Assembly: GCA_002839705.1 (NCBI GenBank)
Contig: PGYO01000008.1
Span: forward strand, 1-64,000
Length of the DNA: 64,000 nucleotides
Direction: 5' to 3'
Origin: Methanobacteriales archaeon HGW-Methanobacteriales-1
Lineage (GTDB): Archaea > Methanobacteriota > Methanobacteria > Methanobacteriales > Methanobacteriaceae
Position 1 is the first letter of the stretch. Every line of letters begins with the position of its first letter. Shown here piece after piece: positions 8,940-18,894 of the stretch. The translations under genes and the position numbers were made by a program. The notes under the pieces are model-generated. The model was not told the origin of the DNA. It saw only the letters and a program-made list of their open reading frames with translations, and did not search any database.

Positions 8940-10079
8940 ATGGATGAAAATAATAAACCAAAAAGGCAAGAAGTAATAGAGACGGAAGTTACCATGGGAA
9001 CCGTCCACTCTGCTGCCATTGAGCCTTATCGGGTTAGGCTCTTTGTGGAGGACGAAATTGTCCGAGACGCAGAGATAACCGTAGGTCTGAATCACAGGGG
9101 TATTGAGCGTATAATGGAAGGGCTACCTGTGGAAAAGGCCAATAGCTTAACTGAAAAGATATGTGGAATTTGTTCCAACAGCCACATCTGGAATTCAGTA
9201 ATGGTTGCTGAAAAGGGCCTGGGTATTGAAATTCCGGAAAGGGCCACCTATATTAGAATAATTATGGGGGAGCTGGAAAGATTACACAGCCATTTGCTTT
9301 ATTTGGCTCATGGAAACGAAGTTTTAGGTCATGAAACATTTGCCATGCGGATTTTTTACATAAGAGAAACAGTAATGGAACTTTTAAGGATGATTGGAGG
9401 CAACCGAGTACAATATGGTGTTTCTATCATTGGGGGGGTCAGACCACGCTGTGAACTTGATTTAATGAGAATCCAGAAAATCAGTGAAGGTATGGATCTT
9501 ATTGAGAAAAAAATAACAGAATTTGCAGATAGATTTGTATCAGATCCTATGGTAATGTCCAGAATTACTGGTGTTGGTGTTTTAACTAAAAAAGATGCTT
9601 TAAGACTAGCTGCTACAGGCCCGACTCTTAGATCAACTGGCGTGGATTTGGATCTTCGCCGTGATATGGAAATTTACGATCCCTTTGAATTTGATGTCAT
9701 TACACAAGATGATGGAGATGTTAAATCCAATCTGCTTATGAGAGTTCTTGAGATACCAGAATCAATTAAAATCATTAGACAAGCCATTAAAAACATTCCA
9801 GCAGGCCCCATTACTGACCGCAGTTGGGAAATGCAGGATACGGGCATTATCAAAAGTTACATAGAAGTACCGCGAGGAAAGCTTTTACACTCTTATGCAT
9901 TAGAAGAAGGAAGAGTAAGAGGATCTATAGTAAGAACACCATCTATAACTAACATAGGGGCCATGCAGCAAGCATGCATTGGTAACCATATTAGTGATGC
10001 TCAACTGGCCATTGTACAATGTGATCCCTGCTTTACTTGTACAGATCGTGCTATAAAGATAACTCAAATTCAAATTTAG
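8940..10079 (+). CDS. ehbN: Energy-converting hydrogenase B large subunit N
   Basis: This 379-aa protein is the [NiFe] large subunit. The N-terminal nickel ligands are C75 and C78 in [11 protein letters not shown], and the C-terminal pair is C364 and C367 in [10 protein letters not shown]. It oxidises H2 and feeds electrons to EhbM. The coding region continues 12 residues after the last ligand, as expected for group 4 enzymes, which lack the long cleaved tail. The start follows AGGTGTTATAA, and ehbO begins 11 bp downstream. Confidence 0.95.
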   Translation: MDENNKPKRQEVIETEVTMGTVHSAAIEPYRVRLFVEDEIVRDAEITVGLNHRGIERIMEGLPVEKANSLTEKICGICSNSHIWNSVMVAEKGLGIEIPERATYIRIIMGELERLHSHLLYLAHGNEVLGHETFAMRIFYIRETVMELLRMIGGNRVQYGVSIIGGVRPRCELDLMRIQKISEGMDLIEKKITEFADRFVSDPMVMSRITGVGVLTKKDALRLAATGPTLRSTGVDLDLRRDMEIYDPFEFDVITQDDGDVKSNLLMRVLEIPESIKIIRQAIKNIPAGPITDRSWEMQDTGIIKSYIEVPRGKLLHSYALEEGRVRGSIVRTPSITNIGAMQQACIGNHISDAQLAIVQCDPCFTCTDRAIKITQIQI

Positions 10080-10090
10080 GAGATTAAGTC

Positions 10091-11089
10091 ATGGAAGCTT
10101 CTATTATCATATATTCAACAGCAGCAGTGATTGGGACTTTAATCGTGGCCTTATTTGTGGGCCTATGGCTGCCAGGAATTGAGAGAAAATTTATACATGC
10201 GAGAATACAGCAGAGAATCGGACCTCCAATTTCCAGTCCTGGATTTATGGCTCCTTTGAAGTTTTTTTTCAAAGAGACCATAATTCCTAATTCCCCATTA
10301 CCTCGCCTTTACAATGCACTGCCTTTAGTAGGTTTAGTATCTATATTTTTCATATTACTGTTCTTAATACCTCAAATGTACTTTGTAGGTGCTTTAGCAA
10401 GTGTCATAGCAATTTTGGGACTTTTAAAAATTGAAGAAGTCGTATATGTATTCATGGGATCTTTATCTCGTTCCATAATGTCTTTGTCTATGCCTTTTCC
10501 AGACATTGTTAAGGGTGCTAAACATCCTGATGTACCTCGGTCATTTTTAGAAGATTTAAGTGCAGTGAGGGCCTTTAGACTCATTGCTTTTGGATCATTC
10601 CCTATATACATTGCCTTATTTATACCGGTGGCTATGGCCGGCAGTGTATTCTTGAGTGATATAATCTCTTATCAGCATATACATGGTCCAGTTTTATTCA
10701 CTTTAGCTGGAGCTTTGGGAGCTTTGGTATTTTTCATCGGATACATGATTTTACTAAATGAATATCCATTTGCTATCCTTAAAACTAAAGCAGATGTAAT
10801 AGAAGGCCCATATATGGAATACGCCTCAAAATACAGATCTTACATATATATCACTAGAGGCTTCCTCATGTTCACATTAGGAGCTATATTTTCAGTACTT
10901 TTCCTGGGAATGCCTCCTAACATTTTAAGCTGGTCTATCCTGGTCAATATTGCTGTGGCATTAATATTCCCTATATTCATGGCCATATTTAGTGCATTTG
11001 CTCCAATATTCACTTTCAAGCAATTTTATCCAGTTGTCATCGGATTTTCACTTCTAGGGGTCCTAGCTGTTGTTATTGCACTTTTCTAG
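10091..11089 (+). CDS. ehbO: Energy-converting hydrogenase B subunit O (NuoH-like)
   Basis: The 332-aa membrane protein has about eight helices and resembles NuoH/HycD. It shows the conserved first-loop region [18 protein letters not shown] near residues 27-45 and later [19 protein letters not shown]. This subunit anchors the hydrogenase module in the membrane and couples redox chemistry to ion flow. The start follows TTTAGGAGATTAAGTC. ehbP follows after 69 bp. Confidence 0.93.
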   Translation: MEASIIIYSTAAVIGTLIVALFVGLWLPGIERKFIHARIQQRIGPPISSPGFMAPLKFFFKETIIPNSPLPRLYNALPLVGLVSIFFILLFLIPQMYFVGALASVIAILGLLKIEEVVYVFMGSLSRSIMSLSMPFPDIVKGAKHPDVPRSFLEDLSAVRAFRLIAFGSFPIYIALFIPVAMAGSVFLSDIISYQHIHGPVLFTLAGALGALVFFIGYMILLNEYPFAILKTKADVIEGPYMEYASKYRSYIYITRGFLMFTLGAIFSVLFLGMPPNILSWSILVNIAVALIFPIFMAIFSAFAPIFTFKQFYPVVIGFSLLGVLAVVIALF

Positions 11090-11158
11090 GTAAATAGATT
11101 ATATTTAATTAATATAATTGGAATCAAATAATTAAATTAAAATAAATTAGGTGATCAA

Positions 11159-11422
11159 ATGAAATTTGTGGTTAGGCCTCATCATATAATCAGTACGGGC
11201 GGTTACATTGTAGAGGTGGACTTCCCTTACAGAAATCTTATTGTTGTTAATCCCACTTCTGAACCTATTAAAATAGATGTACCTATTTTTTCAGAGGATT
11301 GGATTGATGAACACAGGGCTTTGGGTTTGAATATCACTCCGGTTAAGGAGGAAGATAATTTTCTCAGTTTATTTAGAAAAGAGCAGATAAGATTGGATAA
11401 AATTAAATCTGAGCTAGAATAA
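11159..11422 (+). CDS. ehbP: Energy-converting hydrogenase B subunit P
   Basis: This is a small soluble 87-aa protein with no membrane helix and no metal-binding motif. Its N-terminal half contains a run of short hydrophobic beta-type stretches. It is assigned by position after the NuoH-like subunit. The start follows TTAGGTGATCAA. Its function in the complex is unknown, and nothing in the sequence suggests catalysis. Confidence 0.75.
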   Translation: MKFVVRPHHIISTGGYIVEVDFPYRNLIVVNPTSEPIKIDVPIFSEDWIDEHRALGLNITPVKEEDNFLSLFRKEQIRLDKIKSELE

Positions 11423-11647
11423 TTTGATTTTTTATCCTATTACTCTTTAATTTATTATCCTGATTTTTTTAAAAATTCTAATATCTATTTTTATTAACAT
11501 AATAATTAATTTCAAGTTGAACTGGTTTGAATAAATTAAGAAATACACAAAAAATTTTTATGGGCGTTAGGTAAATCTATAAATTTATTATCTAAAAATA
11601 CCATAATTATTTTAATTACAGTTTATCATGTTAATGGAGATTATTTA

Positions 11648-12304
11648 ATGAGTAAAGTTGCTATTACCATAAAAACTATTGAACGACCAGGGGTTTTAAG
11701 TCAAATCACTGACATGTTTGCTTCAGATGGAATTAATATCACTTACACTCATTTATTCGTAGAAAAAGATGGTTCTGGTTCTATTTACTTGGAATTGGAG
11801 GACGTTAGGGATGTTGATAAATTAGTTAGTGCTATTAACGATTCAGAACCCGTTTTAGAAGTTAAAGTTCATAAATCTCTGGATGATATATATGGAAAAA
11901 GGATAATTATCATTGGGGGTGGTGCGCAAGTGGCTCATGTGGCCATGGGAGCTATTAGTGAGGCTGATCGCCATAATATCCGGGGCGAGCGGATTAGTGT
12001 GGATACTATACCTCTGGTAGGCGAAATGGAACTTGCAGAAGCAGTTTTCGCTGTTGGTAGGCTCCCCCGAGTTGGTGCTCTTGTTTTGGCTGGATCTTTA
12101 ATGGGTGGAAAAATCACTGATGCTGTGGAAAAAGTTAAAAACGAGCATGATCTAGTGATAATTAGCCTTAGCATGCCAGGCAGTGTCACTGAAAAAGCAG
12201 ATTTGGTGGTAACAGATCCTATACAGGCAGGAGTGATGGCGGTAATGGCAGTCGCTGATACTGCAATTTTTGATATTAAAAAAATCTCTAAAAAAAGGTT
12301 TTAG
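11648..12304 (+). CDS. ehbQ: ACT-domain protein, energy-converting hydrogenase B subunit Q
   Basis: The 218-aa protein begins with an ACT domain (residues 1-75, containing [15 protein letters not shown]). A second, Rossmann-like domain follows with [18 protein letters not shown] near 88-105 and a [15 protein letters not shown] stretch. It corresponds by position to the protein called EhbQ. ACT domains bind amino acids, so a regulatory role is likely rather than a structural role in the complex. It is set off from ehbP by 225 bp containing a TATA-like TCTATAAATTT near 11575, so it may have its own promoter. Confidence 0.75.
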   Translation: MSKVAITIKTIERPGVLSQITDMFASDGINITYTHLFVEKDGSGSIYLELEDVRDVDKLVSAINDSEPVLEVKVHKSLDDIYGKRIIIIGGGAQVAHVAMGAISEADRHNIRGERISVDTIPLVGEMELAEAVFAVGRLPRVGALVLAGSLMGGKITDAVEKVKNEHDLVIISLSMPGSVTEKADLVVTDPIQAGVMAVMAVADTAIFDIKKISKKRF

Positions 12305-12309
12305 AAAAG

Positions 12310-12324
12310 TGAGTTATTTACTCA
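12310..12324. terminator. Hairpin between convergent ehbQ and a minus-strand gene
   Basis: A perfect 5-bp stem (TGAGT and ACTCA) with a five-base TATTT loop lies 6 bp after the ehbQ stop. The surrounding sequence is AT-rich. It is suitably placed to end transcription of the ehb operon. Confidence 0.35.
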
Positions 12325-12407
12325 AGATATTATAATTTCAAAATCCTTTAAAAATAAATATTAAAATTAAATAATTTAATAATTAAAATAATATTTTTAT
12401 TTATAGG

Positions 12408-12683
12408 TTAACTCATTTCTATGGCTCTAATAATCCTGCTGGCAGCGTTTTTCAGCTCAGGATCTTTTATATCTCCACTTTCACGCACTTTTAATGCTAA
12501 TTGCAGCACTTTTGATACGTCGGCAGGTTTTAAGTTTTCAGCCATTCCTAAATAAGTCTGACCTTTTTCGTCTTCTATTTTGACTTTTTCTTTGTCCATT
12601 AGCTCCAGCATTACTCTGCAAGCACCCATCACACTGGAATCTTCCATTCCTTCGCATTTTTTCATGAGTTCATCTTGTTTCAT
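12408..12683 (-). CDS. Small conserved-looking hypothetical protein
   Basis: The 91-aa product is soluble, helical and charged, with three half-scattered cysteine and methionine residues near the N-terminus (KKCEG, GACRVM). The ATG follows AAGGTGATAAA, a strong ribosome site typical of this genome, so it is a genuine gene. I do not recognise a family. It is convergent with ehbQ and lies directly downstream of the Cas4-like gene, separated by 84 bp, so the two may share a transcript. Confidence 0.65.
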   Translation of the reverse strand: MKQDELMKKCEGMEDSSVMGACRVMLELMDKEKVKIEDEKGQTYLGMAENLKPADVSKVLQLALKVRESGDIKDPELKNAASRIIRAIEMS

Positions 12684-12767
12684 TTTATCACCTTATGATT
12701 TTATATATAACTTTTAATAGTTTTATATTTTGGGATAAAGACTTTTTTAGGGTTTAATGCATTCTTT

Positions 12768-13595
12768 TCATGAAAAATCAAGATTTTGATGGCATATTTC
12801 CATATAACTACATGTTTCACATTTTTTTGGATTTATATTTACTTCAGGAAGATCTCCCAGATTAATAATTTCTCGAATAGCATCTATTACTATAAAAAGT
12901 CCTTCTCTAAGTTCTGAATCAATAACTACGGGTCTTCTTTCTCCTAAACGCTCATAATCTACAAAACCTACCATTACCTCGGTATCAAATTCTCTTTCTA
13001 CTAATAATCCATAAGCAGCCATTTCTAGAGCATCTGAGTCCCATACTCCTCTAATGGGCGGATTTTTTAATTTTCTACTTATGGGATAATATTTTCCATT
13101 AACTATCTCAATTTTATCTATGTTCCCAGTTATTTCCAGGCTTTTATCTCTTATTAAATAACTTTGTAATGATGGCGGAAAAATCATTTCTACTATTTGT
13201 CCAGCGTCTTTTTTTGTTTTTATTAATATTCTGTGTATTTTCAATGCTATAATGGTATTTTCAACTTTTAAATCTTTTTCTAACTCATTAAAAAGTAAAT
13301 TTTTATCATTTTCACCATTAAATTCATAATTTTCCAGAGATTTTTTTAATAGATATGGAACATCATTAAAAAGTGTTTCACTAATTTGGGCAGCACCCAT
13401 ATCTTTGTTTACATTTATCAAATTTCTTCTCAGGATATCTCTAAAATCATTATTTAACTGGCTCAAAATCTTATTGTAGTTTTTATTTTCGGTTGTTTTT
13501 TCATTTTCAATTTCTTCAAGCTCTAAATGATTTTTTAAATATAATTTCAAGGGACAATACAAATATTCATTTATTGAAGAGACTTTAATTGTCAT
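12768..13595 (-). CDS. Cas4/RecB-like PD-(D/E)XK domain protein with altered active site
   Basis: The 275-aa protein has the architecture of Cas4-type nucleases: Cys14 in an early YLYCPLKLYL motif and a C-terminal cluster C259, C262 and C268 (CETCSYMEIC). Together these would hold an Fe-S cluster. The core segment GNIDK (Asp160) is present. The expected E-x-K reads Ser173-Arg174-Lys175, and the Q-x3-Y motif reads Glu191 with Tyr195. It may therefore be non-catalytic or use a different residue. No CRISPR array or other cas gene is in the window. Its neighbours are a small unknown gene and hom. DNA or RNA repair is one possible role. Confidence 0.7.
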   Translation of the reverse strand: MTIKVSSINEYLYCPLKLYLKNHLELEEIENEKTTENKNYNKILSQLNNDFRDILRRNLINVNKDMGAAQISETLFNDVPYLLKKSLENYEFNGENDKNLLFNELEKDLKVENTIIALKIHRILIKTKKDAGQIVEMIFPPSLQSYLIRDKSLEITGNIDKIEIVNGKYYPISRKLKNPPIRGVWDSDALEMAAYGLLVEREFDTEVMVGFVDYERLGERRPVVIDSELREGLFIVIDAIREIINLGDLPEVNINPKKCETCSYMEICHQNLDFS

Positions 13596-13748
13596 TTTAT
13601 CACTTATTATCCATTTATTCTAATTTTACTGCACTTTATCGTATGGGCCTTAATTTAATAAATCACTATTATCTCTATTTGTTATATTAAGTTTATATTT
13701 TTTTTTATTTTAGTATTACTATGATTTAAAAAAATAATTTTAAAGAAT

Positions 13749-15041
13749 TTAATCCTCTAAAATTCTGATTAACATGCATGGGGCTTTTATTTCTGGTAAC
13801 TGGTCTATTTGGGATATGGCATCCATAATATTTTTTTCTGATGCTTTATGAGTTACCATAAATATGGGAATGGGTTGATTTTCATCATTTTTCTCTTGAT
13901 TAACAAATTCCAGACTAATATGGTACTTACTAAAAATCCCCGAGATTTTATGAAGTACTCCTGGTTGATCAAGAGCTTTTAAACGTATATAATATTTAGA
14001 AACCATTTCAGCCATATTTTTGATAGCTTTTTCTTGATTTTGTGGAGGCCCATAAGTTATTTCTTTTTCAGGATTACTGATTATGTCAATACAATCCCCT
14101 ACTATGGCACTTGCGGTGGGCATCATCCCAGCACCTTGTCCATACATCATAACTGGACCTACTGCATCTCCAATCATGTAAACTCCATTGAAAACGTCAT
14201 TTACTGAAGCCAATAGATGATCATGGGGAATTAATGTGGGGTGCACTCTTACTTCTAATTCATCTCCCACTTTTCTAGTGATTCCCAGAAGTTTAGTAAC
14301 ATATTTCAGTTTTTTGGAAGTAAATTCAATATCTTGAGGAGTAATTTTTGTTATTCCTTCTACATGGAACTTTTCCTGAGCAACATAAGTTCCAAAACCC
14401 AGTATAGTTAAAATTATCAGCTTTTGAGCGGTATCATGACCCTCAATATCGAAAGTAGGGTCTTGTTCTGCATAACCTTTTTCTTGAGCTTCTTTAAGAA
14501 CATCATCAAATTTTAACCCTTCTTCACTCATTTTGGTGAGTATATAATTAGCAGTTCCATTTATTATTCCATAAATACCTTCAAAGTTATTAGCTGCCAG
14601 AGATTCATTTAATGGTTGTAAAAGAGGTATTCCTCCACCTACACTAGCTTCGAATGAAATTCTCACATTATTTTTTTCAGAAACCGCGGTTATTTCTTTC
14701 CAGTGTTTTGCTAAAAGTGCTTTATTGGCAGTAACTACATGTTTTCTATTTTCCAAGGCCTTAAGAATAAAACTGAGTGCAGGTTCATATCCTCCAATTA
14801 GTTCGATAACAATAGATATTTCTGGATCTTCTAAAATGTCATTAACATCTGTAGAAAGTTTTTCAGAGCTGATTTCAACTCCTCGATCCGTGTTTATATC
14901 TAAATCAACTACTTTTTTAAGATTAACTTCTTTACCAACTTTTTTTTCTATTAAATCAATATTTTGATTGAATATTTCTATTACACCGGATCCAATGGTT
15001 CCAAAACCAATCAATCCAATATTTACGGGTGCTTTATTCAT
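13749..15041 (-). CDS. hom: Homoserine dehydrogenase with C-terminal ACT domain
   Basis: The 430-aa enzyme reduces aspartate semialdehyde to homoserine in threonine and methionine synthesis. The NAD(P)-binding motif [12 protein letters not shown] lies at residues 9-20. The catalytic domain includes [11 protein letters not shown] and [14 protein letters not shown], and the GxTNYI-type segment reads [14 protein letters not shown]. Residues about 350-430 form an ACT domain ([14 protein letters not shown]), which points to feedback control by an amino acid. The start follows GGAGGATTTTT. It is transcribed away from the nucleotidyltransferase gene. Confidence 0.95.
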   Translation of the reverse strand: MNKAPVNIGLIGFGTIGSGVIEIFNQNIDLIEKKVGKEVNLKKVVDLDINTDRGVEISSEKLSTDVNDILEDPEISIVIELIGGYEPALSFILKALENRKHVVTANKALLAKHWKEITAVSEKNNVRISFEASVGGGIPLLQPLNESLAANNFEGIYGIINGTANYILTKMSEEGLKFDDVLKEAQEKGYAEQDPTFDIEGHDTAQKLIILTILGFGTYVAQEKFHVEGITKITPQDIEFTSKKLKYVTKLLGITRKVGDELEVRVHPTLIPHDHLLASVNDVFNGVYMIGDAVGPVMMYGQGAGMMPTASAIVGDCIDIISNPEKEITYGPPQNQEKAIKNMAEMVSKYYIRLKALDQPGVLHKISGIFSKYHISLEFVNQEKNDENQPIPIFMVTHKASEKNIMDAISQIDQLPEIKAPCMLIRILED

Positions 15042-15403
15042 AAAAATCCTCCAGGATATTCCAGGACATTGATATTCATCGAGATTAATTAAAGATAATT
15101 AATATTACAATTGTTATAATTCACTTATTTAATATAATTCTATTAATTTAATTTATCTATTATATCTATACAATTAAATTGATTATTTAAATTAAATTAT
15201 TTTTCAAAGGTGAATTGTTAATACCATATTATTCCTATTGGATTTGTAATACTTATATAGTTTTTTATTATTACTATTTTATACTGTTTTGAATTAATTA
15301 GATGGGATTAAAAACTCTATTAAAATAATGTATTTTAAATTTCAAGATTAGTTAAAATAATTTTTAAATTGATTTGAAATAAATTGAAAAAAATATATTA
15401 AAA
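15042..15403. promoter_or_regulatory. AT-rich intergenic region upstream of hom
   Basis: No ORF of note is present. A TATA-like CTATATAAGT on the minus strand (15251-15260) would place a transcription start about 190 bp upstream of hom and produce a long AT-rich leader. Other minus-strand boxes lie closer to hom near 15120-15135, so the promoter is not settled. Confidence 0.35.
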
Positions 15404-16528
15404 TCAATTGATGATCTTGAGGGTAGGGCTTCTTTTAGGGTTAGATGTTATCGGATTCTCTTTAAGTTTTATAAATTCGTTTAAAGATTCTCTGGTAGTT
15501 CCTACAACAACCCTATAACTTTCTTTTTCACCTATAACTTTTTCCAGTTTACCTCTTGCCATAGTCCTTTCTCCTTCCAGGGCCTGCCCTGAGTAAGTAT
15601 GGGTGAAAGAAGCTATTTCACTAATTTCTATGTTATTCGGAGTATTATCTAATGAATCAAATCCACTTTCAATTATTTTGACGTCATGGACTTCATAAAC
15701 TGCTGGATTATCAAATGATGCTAGAGCATTGGATACAGTACATTCCACAGTCATTTGGCCCAGTGGTTCATAACGAGTGTCACCCCATGTTCCATAAATT
15801 TCGTCCCATTCACGGGTGGCCAGTATGTCAAATAAAGTTCCATCGACAACTCCTCGGTTGTTTTTTCTTTTTTCATACCAACAGAATTCTTCAAAACTTA
15901 ATGTGGAGTCGTTAATCCGTTTATCATAAACTTTTCTCCAGTAATTATCATCAATACTTTTAAATGATTTGTTTTCTGCAGTATCTTTAATTTTCCCGAA
16001 TAAATTCATGGCTCGACGGTGATTAGCCATACCATAAATTACAAAATCTATGTCTGAACTTTGAGAGTCGTATAATTTGGGTAATATTGATCCGGATATT
16101 CCCATGCTTTCATAGGGTATATGTGCACCTTCATGGAATGTGTCTGCAACTTTAATAACCTTATTTAAAAGATGATTTTCATTAAATTTATCATCTGCCC
16201 TTTCACTATTAATATAATCGTTTCTGATTTCTTTTAATCTTTCATTAGGCCTTAAAATTTCTTTAATCTTAGTTAAAGGTACACCCATCATCTGCACATT
16301 TGTATTATTGCAATCATATAAATAATAAGGATAATTTTCTTTTAAAAAGCTGTAAGCTTCTTTGGAACCAACTTTAGTGTATGTTTTACCATTTTTTATT
16401 CGTTCACCTTCAGGATCCGGGATGTAACGTAAAAATGCCAGAATCCGGTCTTCAGGATGTATATAAGATGTAGTTGCAAAAAACAAATCATCTGTCGTAT
16501 ATATGAAATCTCGGGTTCTGGCTCTCAT
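15404..16528 (-). CDS. Nucleotidyltransferase-domain protein
   Basis: The 374-aa protein carries a polymerase-beta-type nucleotidyltransferase core in its middle: Gly146-Ser147 followed by Asp159-Ile-Asp161 ([16 protein letters not shown]). A likely third acidic residue is in the [14 protein letters not shown] segment near residue 243. About 140 residues precede the core and 120 follow it. The C-terminal part, rich in beta strands ([22 protein letters not shown]), could bind nucleic acid. The family is annotated only as predicted nucleotidyltransferase and I cannot name the substrate. No clear ribosome site precedes the ATG, so translation may be leaderless. Confidence 0.7.
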   Translation of the reverse strand: MRARTRDFIYTTDDLFFATTSYIHPEDRILAFLRYIPDPEGERIKNGKTYTKVGSKEAYSFLKENYPYYLYDCNNTNVQMMGVPLTKIKEILRPNERLKEIRNDYINSERADDKFNENHLLNKVIKVADTFHEGAHIPYESMGISGSILPKLYDSQSSDIDFVIYGMANHRRAMNLFGKIKDTAENKSFKSIDDNYWRKVYDKRINDSTLSFEEFCWYEKRKNNRGVVDGTLFDILATREWDEIYGTWGDTRYEPLGQMTVECTVSNALASFDNPAVYEVHDVKIIESGFDSLDNTPNNIEISEIASFTHTYSGQALEGERTMARGKLEKVIGEKESYRVVVGTTRESLNEFIKLKENPITSNPKRSPTLKIIN

Positions 16529-16743
16529 ATTTAATTAAATGGTTAAATAAACTATTAAAATGTTAGCTCATATTTTAAATCTTGATTCATAAACCTAATT
16601 AAAAGAACCAAAATAATTTATCTAAGTCCATAAGATAATTAATTAGTTTTAATAATATTTTGAATAAAATAATTTTTATCTATCAATTGGCAATCATATA
16701 ATCAATTTAACATTCAATAATTATTATGCAACGGAAGATTTCT

Positions 16744-17319
16744 ATGAAAATGATTAATCACTTTGTTCAAGAAAACACATGTTACGACGGGAGCCAGATA
16801 CAGCCTTTATGGGGTCTAGACCAAATAGGAATAAAAGGTTCTAGTATAGTTTCTTGGATAGGATCTATGGAAATTGACCCATCGAAAATTATTGATGTGG
16901 AAGATGTTGGTTTAGAAATTAAATCAAATGAAATGATTCATTTTATTGTAGAACATTTTGATTGTCAGCCTACTAATATCAAACTTTGTTATCATCGCCA
17001 GAGGATTTTGGTAATGATATTAAAAGATGAACTGGCCCAGTGGGGAGTTCAATGTAATCGTAGTGGTGATGATTTGTTTATAGGAAATGGAAAACTAACG
17101 GTTTCAATAGCCACTATATCAGCAACCAGCATGAAAATTCACTTGGGAATCAATATAACTAGTGATGGGACTCCAAAAGATGTTGAAACCATTGGTATTT
17201 TAGAAACAAAAAGCATTAGCAGAAATGATTTATTTAAAATTATTAATAATATTTCTGAAGCATATATTGAAGAAATAGAGTCAATTGAAAGAGATATATC
17301 TAAAACACGTGCATTTTAA
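16744..17319 (+). CDS. DUF366 family protein
   Basis: The product matches the archaeal DUF366 family. The shared pattern is an early CYDGSQIQPLW, then EMIHFIVEHF, LAQWGVQCNRSGDDLFI, KLTVSIATIS and MKIHLGINI. I recognise the same series in the Pyrococcus protein PH1223, whose function is unknown. I choose the ATG at 16744 (191 aa) over that at 16726 because it gives the family length. A TATA-like CATATAATC near 16694 puts the transcription start close to 16722. The gene precedes queD and queE in the same direction, which suggests a role in 7-deazaguanine or related metabolism. A CATCC/GGATG hairpin with a T-rich tail follows it. Confidence 0.75.
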   Translation: MKMINHFVQENTCYDGSQIQPLWGLDQIGIKGSSIVSWIGSMEIDPSKIIDVEDVGLEIKSNEMIHFIVEHFDCQPTNIKLCYHRQRILVMILKDELAQWGVQCNRSGDDLFIGNGKLTVSIATISATSMKIHLGINITSDGTPKDVETIGILETKSISRNDLFKIINNISEAYIEEIESIERDISKTRAF

Positions 17320-17547
17320 GTTATTTTTATAGCCATCCCACTAGTTATTTATAATTTATGGATGTTTTTATTTTATTTTGAAATAAATAAATAACCCATA
17401 CTTAATTAAATTAAGATATTTAAAATAAATACAATTCTATTTAATTTATTTTATAGAAAATTCATTAATGAAATTCAATGCATTAAAAATATTTTTATCT
17501 TATTAATTTATTTAAATTAAGACTAAAGGTTAATTAAAGGTTAAATC

Positions 17548-18027
17548 ATGAAAATTGTTATTAATGGTATTCACGCTAATTTAAGATTCTCTGCAGCACA
17601 CATGATTCCCGAGCATGAATCGTGTGGATGTATACATGGTCACTCGTATATAGTGGATGTGCAGGTAGAAGGAGAACGCAGTGGAAAATTTGGCTTTGTA
17701 GCTGATTTTAAGGAAGTTAAAGGAGTTGTAAGAGATATATCTTCTACACTAGATCATAAAGTATTGATTCCGCTACAAAACGACCTAATTAAGTTTAAAT
17801 CTACTGAAGGTTCAGTAGAATTTGTTATTCAGGGAAAAGAATATAAATTACCAGCAGAGGATTGTTTACTACTTGATTTGAAATCTACTTCGGCCGAAGA
17901 TCTGGCAGAGTACTTTGCTGAACGTGTATTTAATAAGTTAAAGAAAAATGGGGCTAAAATTTCCAGCGTGGAGATATGTGTCAATGAAGGTATCGGACAG
18001 GGTGCTTTTTTCACTAAAAGCGAATAA
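17548..18027 (+). CDS. queD: 6-carboxy-tetrahydropterin synthase-type protein (QueD/PTPS family)
   Basis: The 159-aa enzyme has the QueD/PTPS zinc ligands His18, His30 and His32 (CIHGHSY), with Cys26 four residues before the HGH as in QueD. A later LDHK motif and the C-terminal EICVNEG glutamate complete the set. It would convert dihydroneopterin triphosphate to 6-carboxytetrahydropterin, the second step toward preQ0 and archaeosine. It is about 16-20% longer than a typical bacterial QueD because of an insertion around residues 80-105. The start follows AAAGGTTAAATC. queE lies 145 bp downstream. Confidence 0.85.
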   Translation: MKIVINGIHANLRFSAAHMIPEHESCGCIHGHSYIVDVQVEGERSGKFGFVADFKEVKGVVRDISSTLDHKVLIPLQNDLIKFKSTEGSVEFVIQGKEYKLPAEDCLLLDLKSTSAEDLAEYFAERVFNKLKKNGAKISSVEICVNEGIGQGAFFTKSE

Positions 18028-18172
18028 TATGTTTATTTTTTAAAATTTTTGACAAATATGGGATTATAATTCAAAAATAAGCACATTAATGTCTGTTAAA
18101 ATGTAAAAAACACAATACAATTACTGCCATAATAAAACTAAAATTTATAAAACTAAAATTTCAAGGATTTTT

Positions 18173-18883
18173 ATGAAAGCACCTATAATCGAAGTTTTTT
18201 CCAGTATTCAAGGGGAAGGTATATTAATTGGCAGAAGACAAATTTTTGTTCGCTTTGCAGGATGTAATTTGAATTGCAATTATTGTGATACTCCCGAAAG
18301 CAGAAAAAGTACTGCTGGTACGAATACAACGGTGGAAGAACTTTTTCAAACCATTGAAACCATTTTAACTCCTGATTTCCACTCAATTTCATTTACTGGT
18401 GGCGAACCTTTACTTCAAGCAGATTTTATAAAAGCTTTTTTGGAAAAATATCAAAAAAATAAATTCAAATCTCTCTTAGAAACCAATGGTTCTCTCCCTA
18501 AAGAAGTTGAAAAGATTGCAAATCTAATTAATCATGCATCAGTAGATATAAAACTCCCAGAACATTTTTCTAGCCACACTAAGGACGATCTTATAGAACG
18601 GGAGATAGAATCCCTAAACATATTAATATCAAGAAGGGTAAATGTATATTGTAAAGTGGTAATGTTGCCCTCAACAAAAGTGGAAACTTTAGGACATGTT
18701 GCAAAAACCATAAAAGAAAATATTTCTGATCCTTCCAGGATCCTTATGGTGCTTCAACCGGCCAGTCCACTAGAATATTGGGTTCAACACACTCCTAAAC
18801 TATTCAGAATGTCTGAAAAGGTAGGAGAACACCTAAATGTACTGACCATACCTCAAGTACATAAACTTCTAGAAGTCAGATAG
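18173..18883 (+). CDS. queE: 7-carboxy-7-deazaguanine synthase QueE
   Basis: The 236-aa radical SAM enzyme has the CxxxCxxC cluster motif at Cys31, Cys35 and Cys38. It is preceded by the QueE signature EVFSSIQGEG, with FVRFAGCNLNC leading into the cluster. The TGGEPLLQ motif lies near residue 80. It makes 7-carboxy-7-deazaguanine from the QueD product, on the route to preQ0 and then archaeosine in tRNA. Its length fits the family. The first CBS gene starts 11 bp after its stop, so queE may be cotranscribed with the CBS cluster. Confidence 0.92.
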   Translation: MKAPIIEVFSSIQGEGILIGRRQIFVRFAGCNLNCNYCDTPESRKSTAGTNTTVEELFQTIETILTPDFHSISFTGGEPLLQADFIKAFLEKYQKNKFKSLLETNGSLPKEVEKIANLINHASVDIKLPEHFSSHTKDDLIEREIESLNILISRRVNVYCKVVMLPSTKVETLGHVAKTIKENISDPSRILMVLQPASPLEYWVQHTPKLFRMSEKVGEHLNVLTIPQVHKLLEVR

Positions 18884-18894
18884 GAGGTTTTTAG

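Noticed and set aside
12768-13595. CRISPR system suggested by the Cas4-like gene
   Set aside because: No repeat-spacer array and no cas1, cas2 or effector gene anywhere in the window.
15200-15240. Short leader peptide upstream of hom as an attenuator
   Set aside because: Only seven codons, no convincing ribosome site, and no alternative terminator hairpin.
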